This document shows, one piece after another, positions 1-10,500 of a stretch of 54,200 nt of DNA. Below the pieces are notes generated by a model. It was given only the letters and a program-made list of their open reading frames with translations. It was not told the origin of the DNA and did no database searches. The translations under genes and the position numbers were made by a program. Each line of letters opens with the position of its first letter. Position 1 is the stretch's first letter. The stretch comes from a virus, in the IMG/VR virus record IMGVR_UViG_3300025543_000035, positions 1 to 54,200 of that record; one strand, given 5' to 3'.

Positions 1-1
1 T

Positions 2-940
2 GTTGCAATTTTTGATTATGATGTTACATCTAAGACAAATGCCCCGGCTATAGCATCGAATGGTACAATTACTAATCCTATCACTCACTTGATTTACAGT
101 CGAAGTATTTTGCCTTCATTTAGTATTGAAGTTTCACAACGAAGAAGTGATGTAGACAGCAGTACTATAGTAGACGGTTCAATAGCAGATACAAAAGACC
201 TCACACGTATCTTTAGAGGGTGTAAAGTATCTGATTTTACACTAACAACCGATAACGATGCGGCACTACGACTGTCTGTAAACTTTAATGCGGCTCTTTG
301 TTTTACTGATACAGGTCGATTAGAAACCGCTAACACAAGTACAAGTCGATATAACCCTCATCGAATGTTTGATGATACAGCGAATACCGCTATTAACCGA
401 TTGAAATCAGGTATTGGTATTGGCACACAAAAACCATTTATGTTTTACAATGGACAAATCAAAGTTGCTGGTCAAACTGTGGCTCAAGTGCATAACTTTT
501 CATTGACTGGTCAAACTGGAGTGCAAGCATTCCATACGATTAACAACACAAGTATTGCAACAGGTTCAGCCGATTCTCAAGTTCCATTCGCTGGTTCCCG
601 CAACGCTTCTATTATGGTTGAGGGACAGACCTCGTATGAAATGACTATGGAAATCGTAGTCGATGACCCAATCTTCTATCATAAGATGCGCTCACAGACT
701 GAATTTAGTGTAAATTCAGAAGGTGCTACAACCAATCAAATCATCATTGAATTTGAAAAGCAAGCAAGAGGCACTACTGCCGCTGACGCTACAGAAAAAT
801 TGGTCGTTCTCATAGACGAATACTACATTGTAGAAGCACCAATGCAAATTCCAGAAGATAAAGGTGTAATGAAGAGTACAATGAAGATTATGCCTAAAGC
901 AATTAAGGTTCTATCCCGTGATACAATTCTAAAATATTGA
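2..940 (+). CDS. Probable major tail tube protein, 5' end cut by window edge
   Basis: The reading frame is open from base 2, so the true start lies left of the window; at least 312 residues are visible. A TTG at 89 could start translation, but the 29 codons before it read on without a stop and look like the same protein. The sequence is rich in beta-strand-like segments and has no signal peptide or membrane segment. The segment FRGCKVSDFTLTTDNDAALR resembles the strand pattern of siphovirus and myovirus tail tube proteins. It lies just upstream of the tail assembly chaperones and tape measure, which is where the tail tube gene sits in tailed viruses. If correct, it polymerises into the hollow tail tube. 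A related tail structural protein is the main alternative. Confidence 0.55.
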   Translation, partial: VAIFDYDVTSKTNAPAIASNGTITNPITHLIYSRSILPSFSIEVSQRRSDVDSSTIVDGSIADTKDLTRIFRGCKVSDFTLTTDNDAALRLSVNFNAALCFTDTGRLETANTSTSRYNPHRMFDDTANTAINRLKSGIGIGTQKPFMFYNGQIKVAGQTVAQVHNFSLTGQTGVQAFHTINNTSIATGSADSQVPFAGSRNASIMVEGQTSYEMTMEIVVDDPIFYHKMRSQTEFSVNSEGATTNQIIIEFEKQARGTTAADATEKLVVLIDEYYIVEAPMQIPEDKGVMKSTMKIMPKAIKVLSRDTILKY

Positions 941-949
941 GGTGAAAGT

Positions 950-1468
950 ATGTATACATCAACAAATCAATTTCGTCGTCTTGGTATTCAAGGATATGCT
1001 GAATGGGCTTGTATGCAAAACAATGTTCCATTCGATGAAAGTGTTGTATTTACTGATATTGTTTCAGTCCACAATTGGATTATGCGACAACTAAATCCTA
1101 CTTTAGAAGTAAAAGTAGAAGAAGTACAGTCTGAACCTGTTCCTGTTCCTGTAGATGCCAATCCTTTCCCTACAGACCTACAACAATACGATTCTCTAAC
1201 CGTTGCTGAACTACGTGAACTTTGTAAAGAGCGTGGATTACCAGTATACGGCACAAAAGCCGAGATTGTTTTGCGATTAAAGCAAAATGATGAAGGTATT
1301 ATTCCCGAAGAGGAACCTGAAAGCCCTACTGATGAAGTAGCCCTTGAAGGTGAGTCGGAAGCCCCTACTGATGAAGTAGCCGCATCCAATGGAGAGGAAA
1401 CAAATGAAGAAAACATTAACGGAGAACAAGAGCCTACTACTAAGGAACGACAAAGCAACGAAGCATGA
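950..1468 (+). CDS. SAP-domain protein in the tail module
   Basis: 172 residues. The start follows a good ribosome binding site (GAGGTGA, 5 bases upstream). The N-terminal half is unrecognised. At about residues 83-118 a clear SAP motif is visible (LTVAELRELCKERGLPVYGT followed by KAEIVLRLK), a short helix-loop-helix that usually binds DNA. The C-terminus is very acidic and carries two copies of PTDEVA, encoded by near-identical 24-base repeats at about 1318-1341 and 1357-1380. The 3' end overlaps the next gene by 65 bases in another frame. It sits between the tail tube and tail assembly chaperone genes. A head-tail junction or DNA-contacting tail role is inference; only the SAP call is firm. 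Confidence 0.65.
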   Translation: MYTSTNQFRRLGIQGYAEWACMQNNVPFDESVVFTDIVSVHNWIMRQLNPTLEVKVEEVQSEPVPVPVDANPFPTDLQQYDSLTVAELRELCKERGLPVYGTKAEIVLRLKQNDEGIIPEEEPESPTDEVALEGESEAPTDEVAASNGEETNEENINGEQEPTTKERQSNEA

Positions 1469-1778
1469 AATATCTACTGATAAAAACGACCCTTCACTTT
1501 TTATGGAAGTGTGGGTAAGGGATATTTCTTATTTCGATATACAGCAATCCGTTGAAAAACTACTAAACATTACTCAAAGCGGTGGAGTAAAATTCAATCT
1601 CCAAGCCTACTGGCGATACGCTTTCTCACATTGGATAGAAAAGACAAATCCTGAACTAACCGTAAGCGAACTGCTTAATTTAAACGGTTATGTTGGCGAC
1701 CAAATTTCAAAGATTTTACCAAAACCAAATGAAATTTTGGAGGATATAACTGGAAATTTTACCAACGAGACAGAATAA
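1404..1778 (+). CDS. Tail assembly chaperone, short form (gpG-like)
   Basis: 124 residues from ATG 1404, chosen over ATG 1389 because GGAGAGG (1391-1397) sits 6 bases upstream. The protein is mostly helical with no recognisable domain. It is called by position and expression mode: directly upstream of the tape measure gene, with a second ORF in the -1 frame running from its end to the tape measure start. In lambda-like phages this arrangement encodes G and G-T, chaperones that coat the tape measure and recruit tail tube subunits; they are not in the finished virion. The stop TAA (1776-1778) lies in the loop of a hairpin that is part of the frameshift signal. Confidence 0.7.
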   Translation: MKKTLTENKSLLLRNDKATKHEISTDKNDPSLFMEVWVRDISYFDIQQSVEKLLNITQSGGVKFNLQAYWRYAFSHWIEKTNPELTVSELLNLNGYVGDQISKILPKPNEILEDITGNFTNETE

Positions 1779-2071
1779 TTGTCTCGAATTATCTTGAACG
1801 AAAAAACAAAGACCCAATTCAAAATTACGAATTACAAATACAAGAATGGGCTTACATAATATCTCAACATTACAACATATCATTAGGTGAAGTATATGAA
1901 CTGCCAAAAAGTATCTTCAAACAGTCCTTAGTATGGGCTAACATAGCAGAAGAACAGAAGCGTCAAAAGCAAATAAGACAGGAAGAAGAAAGACGACTCC
2001 AACAAAAAGCAGGAACAAGGGAAATTGTACGATTAGATTACGACTTTAATGAACTGGATGAATTACTATGA
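1404..2071 (+). CDS. Tail assembly chaperone, -1 frameshift fusion (gpGT-like)
   Basis: Ribosomes slipping back one base at A AAT TTT (1754-1760) leave the 1404 frame and read the ORF that ends at TGA 2069-2071. This gives about 222 residues: 119 from the first frame, then 103 beginning YQRDRIIVSNYLERKNK. The extension has no usable start codon near its beginning (the frame opens at 1733 after a TGA), so it is explained only as an extension. It has a charged coiled-coil-like stretch, the run EEQKRQKQIRQEEERRLQQK at about residues 176-195. Its stop overlaps the tape measure ATG (ATGA, 2068-2071), as is usual for coupled tail genes. Known family biology: the T extension binds the tape measure protein. 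Confidence 0.75.
1754..1786 (+). promoter_or_regulatory. Programmed -1 ribosomal frameshift signal
   Basis: The heptamer AAATTTT at 1754-1760 is in the correct X XXY YYZ phase for the zero frame (GGA AAT TTT ACC). After a 5-base spacer (1761-1765) comes a 7-base-pair hairpin: arm CGAGACA at 1766-1772, loop 1773-1779, arm TGTCTCG at 1780-1786. The zero-frame stop is inside the loop. Slippery heptamer, short spacer and stem together form a complete classical signal. Confidence 0.8.
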
Positions 2072-3327
2072 CCGCATTAGCCGCAATTACTTCTATGGCA
2101 CAATCTGCCAAAGCAATAGGACCTGCTTTTCAAATGGCTGGTCAAATGATGAAACAAGCCATTTCTGACTTATGGACTTGGTTTAAAACGAAATTTATCG
2201 ACCCTGTAATGAATGGAATATCAGAAATAGGTGATTTTTTTGACAAGATTATGAACCCTATTGAAACTATGAAGGAATCTTTGTTTGGAACGTTTGATAA
2301 ATCTATTGATAAAGCCGCTGTATTAGAAGAAGCAGTATTAAGTGCATTTAACAAAGAATGGGACCAAATGTTGCATTTAGATGAGCGACCTGAATGGATG
2401 GATGAGGCCACTTGGCAAGAATTACAACTACAGTCCTCGCTTATGGCCGACCAAGAATGGGATGGTATGTTAAACCTACAAGATGGTAAACCTGATTGGA
2501 TGACAAATGAACTTTGGGACACACTTAAGAAGAAAGGTAAGGATGCCGCACAACAAGAGTGGTATTCATATTTTACTCCCGATAAGGAAAAGCCTGATTG
2601 GATGGATAATACAACATGGGATGCACTAAAGGAAAAATCAGCAGGTGCGGCAAACCAAGACTGGGACACATTTCTACACCGTACAGGAGAAAAACCTGAT
2701 TGGATGACTGATGAAACTTGGGAAAACCTGAATACAAAAATAGCCACAGAAGGTGAAGAGGGTGTTAAATCAATTGAAAATGCTTGGGATGGGCTGATTA
2801 CGGACAGCGATGAACCTGAGTGGTCAAAAGAAACCTTTTGGCAAGAGGTTTCGGGTCAAATTAAAACAGAAATCGAACTTGCGTTTGAACATATAAAAGG
2901 AGAAGGACTAAAATTAGCACAAGACCTAATTAAAATGTTTACGAAACCATTTTCTATGCTCCAAAAAATGGGGGGTGGTTTTGTTGATACACTTACCGCA
3001 GATTTTGCTGGTGATTATAGTGGTCCAAGCGGTGGCGCACCCGGAATGGGTGGATTTAGTCAAGGTGGTATAGCGAGAGGTCCAGCAACAGGTTATACCG
3101 CTACTCTACACGGTGCAGAAGCAATTGTACCACTATCAGGAGGTCGTAGTATTCCAGTAGAAATGAAAGGCGGAGGCGGTGGCGGTACTGTAAACGTCGT
3201 AGTAAATGCCAGTGGTATTACAGACCGTACCGATAAGCGACAATTAGCACGAGAGATTGGTAATATGATTCAGCAAGAAATGTCAAGAAGTATCGGTGGT
3301 ACGACTATGCGGGGGCGGTATAGTTGA
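2068..3327 (+). CDS. Tape measure protein with Trp-rich repeats
   Basis: 419 residues; ATG overlaps the stop of the frameshift product. The N-terminal ~95 residues are amphipathic helix. Residues ~97-265 contain five copies of a ~34-residue unit with core (E/D)W...KPDWM..TW..L. The last ~120 residues are glycine-rich and contain SQGGIARGPATGYTATLHG followed by AEAIVPL, a signature often seen at the C-terminus of phage tape measure proteins, then a short helix. The protein sets tail length and probably crosses the tail lumen. At the usual ~0.15 nm per residue it predicts a short tail of about 60 nm. Position directly after the tail assembly chaperones supports the call. Confidence 0.8.
   Translation: MTALAAITSMAQSAKAIGPAFQMAGQMMKQAISDLWTWFKTKFIDPVMNGISEIGDFFDKIMNPIETMKESLFGTFDKSIDKAAVLEEAVLSAFNKEWDQMLHLDERPEWMDEATWQELQLQSSLMADQEWDGMLNLQDGKPDWMTNELWDTLKKKGKDAAQQEWYSYFTPDKEKPDWMDNTTWDALKEKSAGAANQDWDTFLHRTGEKPDWMTDETWENLNTKIATEGEEGVKSIENAWDGLITDSDEPEWSKETFWQEVSGQIKTEIELAFEHIKGEGLKLAQDLIKMFTKPFSMLQKMGGGFVDTLTADFAGDYSGPSGGAPGMGGFSQGGIARGPATGYTATLHGAEAIVPLSGGRSIPVEMKGGGGGGTVNVVVNASGITDRTDKRQLAREIGNMIQQEMSRSIGGTTMRGRYS
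2356..2865 (+). repeat. Five-copy Trp-rich coding repeat in tape measure gene
   Basis: Each unit is about 34 codons. Cores read ERPEWMDEATW, GKPDWMTNELW, EKPDWMDNTTW, EKPDWMTDETW and DEPEWSKETFW, each preceded about 10 residues earlier by (E/D/A)W. Copies differ in DNA sequence, so this is an old protein repeat and not a recent tandem duplication. Confidence 0.85.
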
Positions 3328-4589
3328 GTACTGGTGCGAGTATGACCCCTGTGCGTTTGGTAAGCCAAAACGGTAATACATACGCACTAAACTGTACTTC
3401 TATATCTATGGACATTGATAGAAAAGTTGTAGCAATGCCTATGCCCTTTGCAGACAGTTATCGTATAACTGCTGATTTAAATTTAACCACAAGTGTAATC
3501 ACTCTTGAAGGATATATTGTAGATAATGATGTGAGTAAAATAGATTTTACAAGAAATGCTTCTGGTTTTATCGACTTTGAAAGATTAGCAGATGGTCGTA
3601 CATTAACTACTGCAAACGACTTTGCTGAAAATATAGATTCATATTTGAGAGATGATGTAGAAAAAATTGACCAATTAAATAACCATACTCATTTTCAAAG
3701 TTTTGGATTCATTTTAGATGATGGTACGGGAGTACGTAAAAGTATAATGTTTGGTGTCATAAACGCACAATTTGTTGCTCATAATATTTCAGATTATGAT
3801 TATGTATTGAGAATACATGACGGAACAAACCCACAAACAAATGCACAAATCGCCGCTAATTTAGTTGCATTACTCAGTACATCTGCTTTTTCAAAAATAA
3901 CACCAAGTTTAGAAGTAGGGCATAAAGGTGGTGCGGGTACAAAGGTCGTTATGACATACACTAATCCTCCAAGTGTCGGAGATGGAACAGGGGATTATGA
4001 AAATAACTTCACTCCCATTTGTACAGGAAGGGCTTGGGTGACTTCTGCTAATACTCCTAAATTGTATACAAGTGCGATTACTGGTGGAATTGCTTCAAGT
4101 GCAACAAGTAATGGAAAAATGAGTGCTGGTGATACGGTACAGCAACTTACCGCCATAATTGGTAATTCTAACAATGAATGGGGTAAAGGAGAGACTGGAG
4201 GGTTTTCAGCCGCATTCAGTACTGGAAGTAGTGATTACATAAATGGTTTACAAATTCCATTTGTATCGAAAAGAAATTTAGAAGTCGGAGAAGATTCTAC
4301 TACTCGATATTTTTATTCTCTAACTGGATATGATGTAGAAGATGGAGATGATTTTACCTTTTTATCAGGGGGAACAACTACAGGAGATGATTTTGGTGGT
4401 TCTCTTGAAAAAGAAATATTTGCCGATTTTGCAAAACCAGCAGGAACAGATTTTGAACATAGGGCTAATGGAATAACATTTACAGGTATTAAGGCAATAG
4501 TAGACAAAGCGACATTTGTTCAAATGGGAGGAGAACCTAATATCTATTCATTTACTATTCTAATGTTACCAACAAACCAAGTACTATGA
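3324..4589 (+). CDS. Probable distal tail or baseplate protein
   Basis: 421 residues. The longest version starts at TTG 3324, which overlaps the tape measure stop (TTGA) and follows a G-rich stretch (GGGGGCGG); ATG 3342 is the alternative. No domain is recognised with confidence. The sequence is beta-rich, with an N-terminal part resembling a jelly-roll or Dit-like fold (VRLVSQNGNTYALNC and repeated strands) and a glycine/serine/threonine-rich middle. No signal peptide or membrane segment. Its place between the tape measure and the giant fibre gene is where siphoviruses encode the distal tail protein joining tube to tip. Function is inferred from position only. Confidence 0.45.
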   Translation: MSTGASMTPVRLVSQNGNTYALNCTSISMDIDRKVVAMPMPFADSYRITADLNLTTSVITLEGYIVDNDVSKIDFTRNASGFIDFERLADGRTLTTANDFAENIDSYLRDDVEKIDQLNNHTHFQSFGFILDDGTGVRKSIMFGVINAQFVAHNISDYDYVLRIHDGTNPQTNAQIAANLVALLSTSAFSKITPSLEVGHKGGAGTKVVMTYTNPPSVGDGTGDYENNFTPICTGRAWVTSANTPKLYTSAITGGIASSATSNGKMSAGDTVQQLTAIIGNSNNEWGKGETGGFSAAFSTGSSDYINGLQIPFVSKRNLEVGEDSTTRYFYSLTGYDVEDGDDFTFLSGGTTTGDDFGGSLEKEIFADFAKPAGTDFEHRANGITFTGIKAIVDKATFVQMGGEPNIYSFTILMLPTNQVL

Positions 4590-4598
4590 GATGATACT

Positions 4599-7500
4599 AT
4601 GGTTGCAATTGGTAGAACAAGTCATGCTTACTTCTTTGATGGAGTATCAGATTCTATCATTATACCTCAAAGTCGATTTAATAGTACGGGTGTAGAGAGA
4701 AATGACAACAAATTGCCATTATCAACCCTATCTGATATTGAATTAGAAAACACAATTGGGAGTATTTCAAATGCAGATTTCACTATTGAAGCATGGGTTA
4801 TACCAGATTGTGGTGGTATTGTAGCAAAAAGAGATGGTCAATTTACATTAGAAATAGGTACAGTAGATACTGCTGGACCTGCAAAATTTACTTTATTTAT
4901 GGAAACGGGAGTGGGAGTTCAAGCCATAGAAGTTACTTCTGCAACTCCTGAATCAAACCGCTGGAAAGGTACGGTATTCCCTTCTCAAGAATTTGGAGGA
5001 ATACATGAATCATATAATAGATTTAACACTTCAAGTTACGGAGAGGCATCGGGATTAAATTTTAAGAACAGGCCGTTGTATCACGTAGTCGGTACTTGTA
5101 TAAATAATTCAATTGAACTCTATGTCAATAATGTATTGATAGCAAAAGAAACCGTACCAGATTTTTATCGTATTTCAGACACTAATGGGCATGTATATCT
5201 TGGAGGAAAAGGTGGAGAGTTTAGAGGTGCTATTGAAAGTATACACTTTTCTAATTCAGCAGGAAGTAATATTTTTTCCAATGAAGCACCAACACTTGGA
5301 GATACAAGCACAGGAATGTACCGATTTGAAGAACCACTTGACATTGTAGAAACCGTATACACAATGAATGCTGTTACTGCGGCTTCTAATGGTTCTACAA
5401 CGACTATCACGATTGGTGCGTCTGATGCTCAAAGTTTAATTGCTAAATTAACTGGTAAAGCCTATGATAGCAGTAGTCCTACAACAGACTTTACCGCTTC
5501 ACCATACAGTATGGGTAAGTACGAAGTAAAGGATTTCTATTCTACACCGGGTACTTCTGCTACATTATCTATAGCACATACACCGTATAACTTGCTCATT
5601 AATGCTGGTTCCCTGAATCGTAATACGTTCAAGCCAAATCAAAAACCACCTGAAAGAGTGCGCTTGCATTCTATTAATGGCAGTAGTGGTGTCATTACCA
5701 TTAGTAGTATTCACGTTGATTTTGTAAATGGTACAGATGGACTACGTGGATTACTTCATTCACGAACCGCTGATATTGACAATTATTTTGTTGTTGTTGG
5801 TGCTGATTTATTGGTCGATAACGGTACAGGAAAACCGTATCAACCACCTCATTATGGAACTCAAATATTTGATAAAACAGGTCAAATGGTACTCGATGAA
5901 AGTGAAACTCAATCTCACGGATTAGTTTATTCATCAAGAATGGCTACAACGACTACTGATGCAACTAATCCATTTGCTGTAGTGTGGCCTACTACTCTCG
6001 ATGAATTGTTCCAAGTAGGGCATAGTGGCCGTCATGCATTATCTCACATTACTGGTCATGAATATATGAGAAAGTTACCTAAACCTAACGCTATGAATGT
6101 AGACCAACTCATGGATGGTTCTGCTGATTTAGTTTCTATGCATTACGATTCTTCTCAAAAGAATCTAAGAGACACTATAAAAATGAACAGTTTGATTGAT
6201 GTATACGCTGAAAATGTTCGTGGTGTAGTATCAAGCCATCTTAATAGCAGTTCTGTCGCATCGCTTGTAAATAATGGATTACCAGTAGCGGCAAGAGAAC
6301 TCATCGCTATAGGTGGTGCTGGCTTTGATGTTAGACCTTTCTTTTTGAAAGGTCCCGTTCCTAATAAGTATAACGATGAAAGTACCCGCTTGTATCACTT
6401 ACGACCAGAAAAAGAATCTCGTATTGCATTACTAAAAGTTCCTGCTTTACAATCTTCTCATGACCTTGCACCTTTTGTAGAAATACATTACAATGCAATA
6501 GATTTGACTGGTGCAAGTATGGGTATATCAGGTCCTATGCTTATGATAGAAAAAACTGTACCTGCCTGTTCTCACATTCTAAGCGGCTCTACACGGGTAT
6601 TGGATGTCATAACATCCGATTTAGCGAATACAGAACTCTATTCAGCGGGTGGGGTTGTAACATTAACTAAATTGAGTGGTAAGAGTTACGCTCTATTGAA
6701 TGACGGACATTTAGTTGGTGATAATACTGGTGGTAATGAAGTTGATAATGAACTCGATTTTAGTAATACTCCAGCGGTATATACGCCTGTGAGTGATGTT
6801 TCAGCAGAACCAGCATCACCACCAAAAGCAATAAACAAATCTCACAATTCAGGAAACCATGAATCTGTGTATCATAGATTAATTTTAACACCAAGAAGAA
6901 ATGATATTGCTACAACGTCTGCTACAAAGACAATGCGATTGAATGTTCATAAAACAAATTCTACTGCTGGTCAATTCGATATAGGAACTACAAATCTTTC
7001 TGCTCATATGTTTGAAGTCTTTGATATAATAGACAATAAAGTATCGCCTAATCTTGCCGAAGTACAATTGTTTATTCAACCTTCTAACAAGAATCGCACC
7101 AATCAATTTCATAATCTTGTGGATTTGTTTTCTGATAATGATTCATTTTGTAGATTTAATTTGTTGCAATTAATTTCTCGTGGTACGGTAAGAAGCGTCA
7201 ATGAATCGTTTGATGATTCTAATACGCAACACACAGAAGTAATCATAAGAGGAATTGGTGAAAAAGTACTTTCCCAAAATGTCAATGTTACAGGAAGCGG
7301 TTCGCCTGATTCACACGTTGTAAAGGAAATAGAACCTAACTCACCTGTAGTTACAGTAACGCTCGGAGGACCCGGACAAGGTGCTGTAAACACTAAGCCA
7401 ACCTTTGACCCTGCTACTCTCATGAGATTACCGGGTTCTACTCGCCGTATTTGTGCAGTACAAGCAGTTATAGTAACAGCAAAAGAAGGTTCTAACGCAA

Positions 7501-10500
7501 ATGTCAATACTATTACAGTACAACCATTAAACAATAATTCACCTGATATTGCTTCTTGGGGAACATACTGTTTCCCTAAGAAGGGGCGAATATATCTTGC
7601 AGATGGTGCGAGTGCTGAATATGTCAAAAAGAACGGTACAGGATTTGTATTTAGTAGCGGTACAATAGCAGATAGAACGTTTTTATCAGGCAATGGTACA
7701 GCGTATGCAACGTTTTATGAATGGGCTTTAGCAACAGGCTTGTTAGTTTCAACAGCAGGTTCAGGTGCTACTGTAACAGATGATACGTCAATTTACATTT
7801 ACAATGAAGATAACTTTACTGATGATTCTTTAGTTCAGGATGGAAGTACAGTAAACGATAGAATGTTTCAATCTATGAATGATGTAAACCATGATTATCA
7901 ATTAGGTACACAGTACTCAAGTACTCGTGCAATGGTCGAGATACCTTTCTTCCCTCAACAGTTTTTTGAGCATGAAACCGAAGGAATATTTCCGGGTCCT
8001 GATAACAGTATGAAAATTCATATTGATGCTACATACACAGCACATAGTTGGAACCCGACACCTGTTGGAAGAAGGGCTGATGATATTCAAACGGCTGATA
8101 GAAGTGCAAATTCTGCTTACACATATAATATTCATGGTAAAAATTTCGTATCATCTTCTACAATTCAACAAATTGTATATGATTCTTCTGGAAAGTTTTT
8201 CAAAATATTTGTCTCCCATCCTGAAATGTTCCCACCTGTAGACACAGGTGTTACCGAATATAGAAATTTAAAATCATTACATCGTTTTCGACGTGCATTT
8301 ATTCCTAATGGTATGTGGTGTATTTATGTCAATGACCCAAGTACTGACGGTTATCTAAAGGTATGGGAAAACGAAACAGCCACAAATAATGTTAATTCTG
8401 GTTCGTATGCAACGGGGTTCTTTGAATCGGCAATCCCTCAAACTGCTATACATATTGCTCAAGGGTATAGAAGTGAAAATTTAATCCCTCTCGATTCTGA
8501 TATGGAGACTCCATCATCTGACTTAGAAGCACGTTCTCCGTATTACTACGACAATGCGAATGTACAAACTCAAGGCGGTAATCTCGATTATGGTCTACGA
8601 CAATATGTTAGTGCAATCGAAATAAAAGAAGGACCTCTTTCTAATCCCCATGCACCTAAAATACTTTCAAAACGTGCTACATCAACTATCGTTAAAGGAA
8701 GTGATAATGGGAGTGGTACGTACTCCATTATTTTAGAAGATACGGAGAATTTTCCCGAATTAGTAGAATACAGTAGAAATTCATCTAATGAACTTTCTTT
8801 AGCAGAAGGTGATATGCTTTACATTGGTGAAGTAATCTTGAGTGATGGTACTTCCCATGAAGGGATGTATTTTGGTAAAAAGAGTTTAACAAATAATTTA
8901 GATGTTGTAAATTGGAAATGTACAACAACTTCTCTTACTTTAGAAGGTGCTACATTCAGATTAAAGAGTGCGGGTCGCTCTTTATACACTTTATCTTCAC
9001 CTGCTAATTCACTAACAGAAGAAAATACGGCTGTAACTTTCTTACCAGATTCTTCTGAGCAATGGACTATTGCCGCTAATGCAAGTGCTGATAGTACTAC
9101 TTCAATACAAATTACTCCTGCAACAGCAAATCGTTTGGCTCATGCAAATACTATTGGTATGAATATACGTAAAGATGATGAATTGTATTTTGAAGATGCA
9201 TCTGATTCTAATATAATAAAATATCTTGGAAAAGTGAGTCAAATAATTTCAAAATTTGCTGGAAGTACTACAAATACTACTATTACTTTAACAGCAAATA
9301 ACGTTAATGAAGTAACTACAGGGGATAAAATTCGATTAAGTGCGGCAAGTGTCATGGCTGTTGACTTCGATGCAATACTGAACAAAACATGGATTAACCC
9401 ATACGCACAAGGTGGTATGAGAAACGGAGATACTGTTTGGATGAATATGACTCTTAACAATCCTCATGCAGTAGAAGGTCTATTCTGTAAAAGTAGAGGT
9501 GTACTAAACGAAGGATTGGTTTGGAAGGGATTCAATGGTGGACAAGGTGCTTTAGCGACACGACCTCGTGATTCTATTCCTCTTGAAAATTTCTTGATTG
9601 GTGATACATGTGTTGAAACAGCGCAAAACTTAGTTCAACACATCAATAAGACGATAGAAATGAATTATGAGGCAATGGGTCTTAACGCATCTCAAGCACC
9701 GTCTGTAGCCTATGTAGACCCTTACTTAGCATCCAAAGGTCATGCTCGTGTATTACTGTATGATGTAGGTCATGATAGAGAATTTATTGCTTTCCATGAT
9801 TTGCATATGCAAGTACAATCAAGTGCGGCAACACCGAATATAGGATTTAATCGAAATATAGTTCATGCTGGAGGGGTAACTAAATTAGATAAATTTTTAG
9901 TTTCACATAACGGTGGCGCACCACATTACTTCACGACACAAATAGATGTAGCAAATGGCTATCCAAGTGAAAATAAATTCCTTCGTTCGACTCAACAATC
10001 TAAATTTATAGAATCGGCTTATGCTCATAATATCGCTAATCAGAATCAAGGATTGTTTAGTATTGAAAATCCTGCTACTTCTGGTAACAATGCATTTCTA
10101 AAAGGTAAAGGACACGGGCATTTTGTACATAGCGGGTACATGAATGGTTATACAGCAGATACTTTCACCGTAAGTGATAATGCTTTACCTCGTGTTGAAC
10201 CCGCAGTAGCGTCTTTGTATTGGGCTAATGAGGTACATTCAATTTCTCGTTCAATGAGTGGAAGTGAATTTGTAAGGTCGCTTAGAACACATAGAGAAAC
10301 ACAAGACCCTGTTCTTAAAACACATACATTTAGAGATGCAAGTACACTATTTGATACTCCTGATGGAACACGATGCATTTCAGCATTTTTATGTCTTAAA
10401 GGAAATAGAAACTTAGAATTAGATTTAACAAATCATGATGAATCACGTTTGAAGCATTTACCGCATTGGTCACAAATGGACTTTGTAAGAAGGTTAGTAT

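Noticed and set aside
988-1458. 156-codon minus-strand frame opposite the SAP gene
   Set aside because: Opposite a gene with a clear SAP domain and Shine-Dalgarno site; serine-rich shadow composition.
1732-1738. A second AAATTTT heptamer 22 bases before the frameshift site
   Set aside because: It is out of phase (the first A is not at the third codon position) and the -1 frame meets a TGA overlapping it, so it cannot act as the slip site.
2142-2747. 201-codon minus-strand frame inside the tape measure gene
   Set aside because: Arises opposite the repeated Trp-rich units; the residue pattern is the reverse image of those repeats.
7109-7693. 194-codon minus-strand frame inside the giant gene
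   Set aside because: Shadow of the giant reading frame; no start site, motif or neighbours support it.
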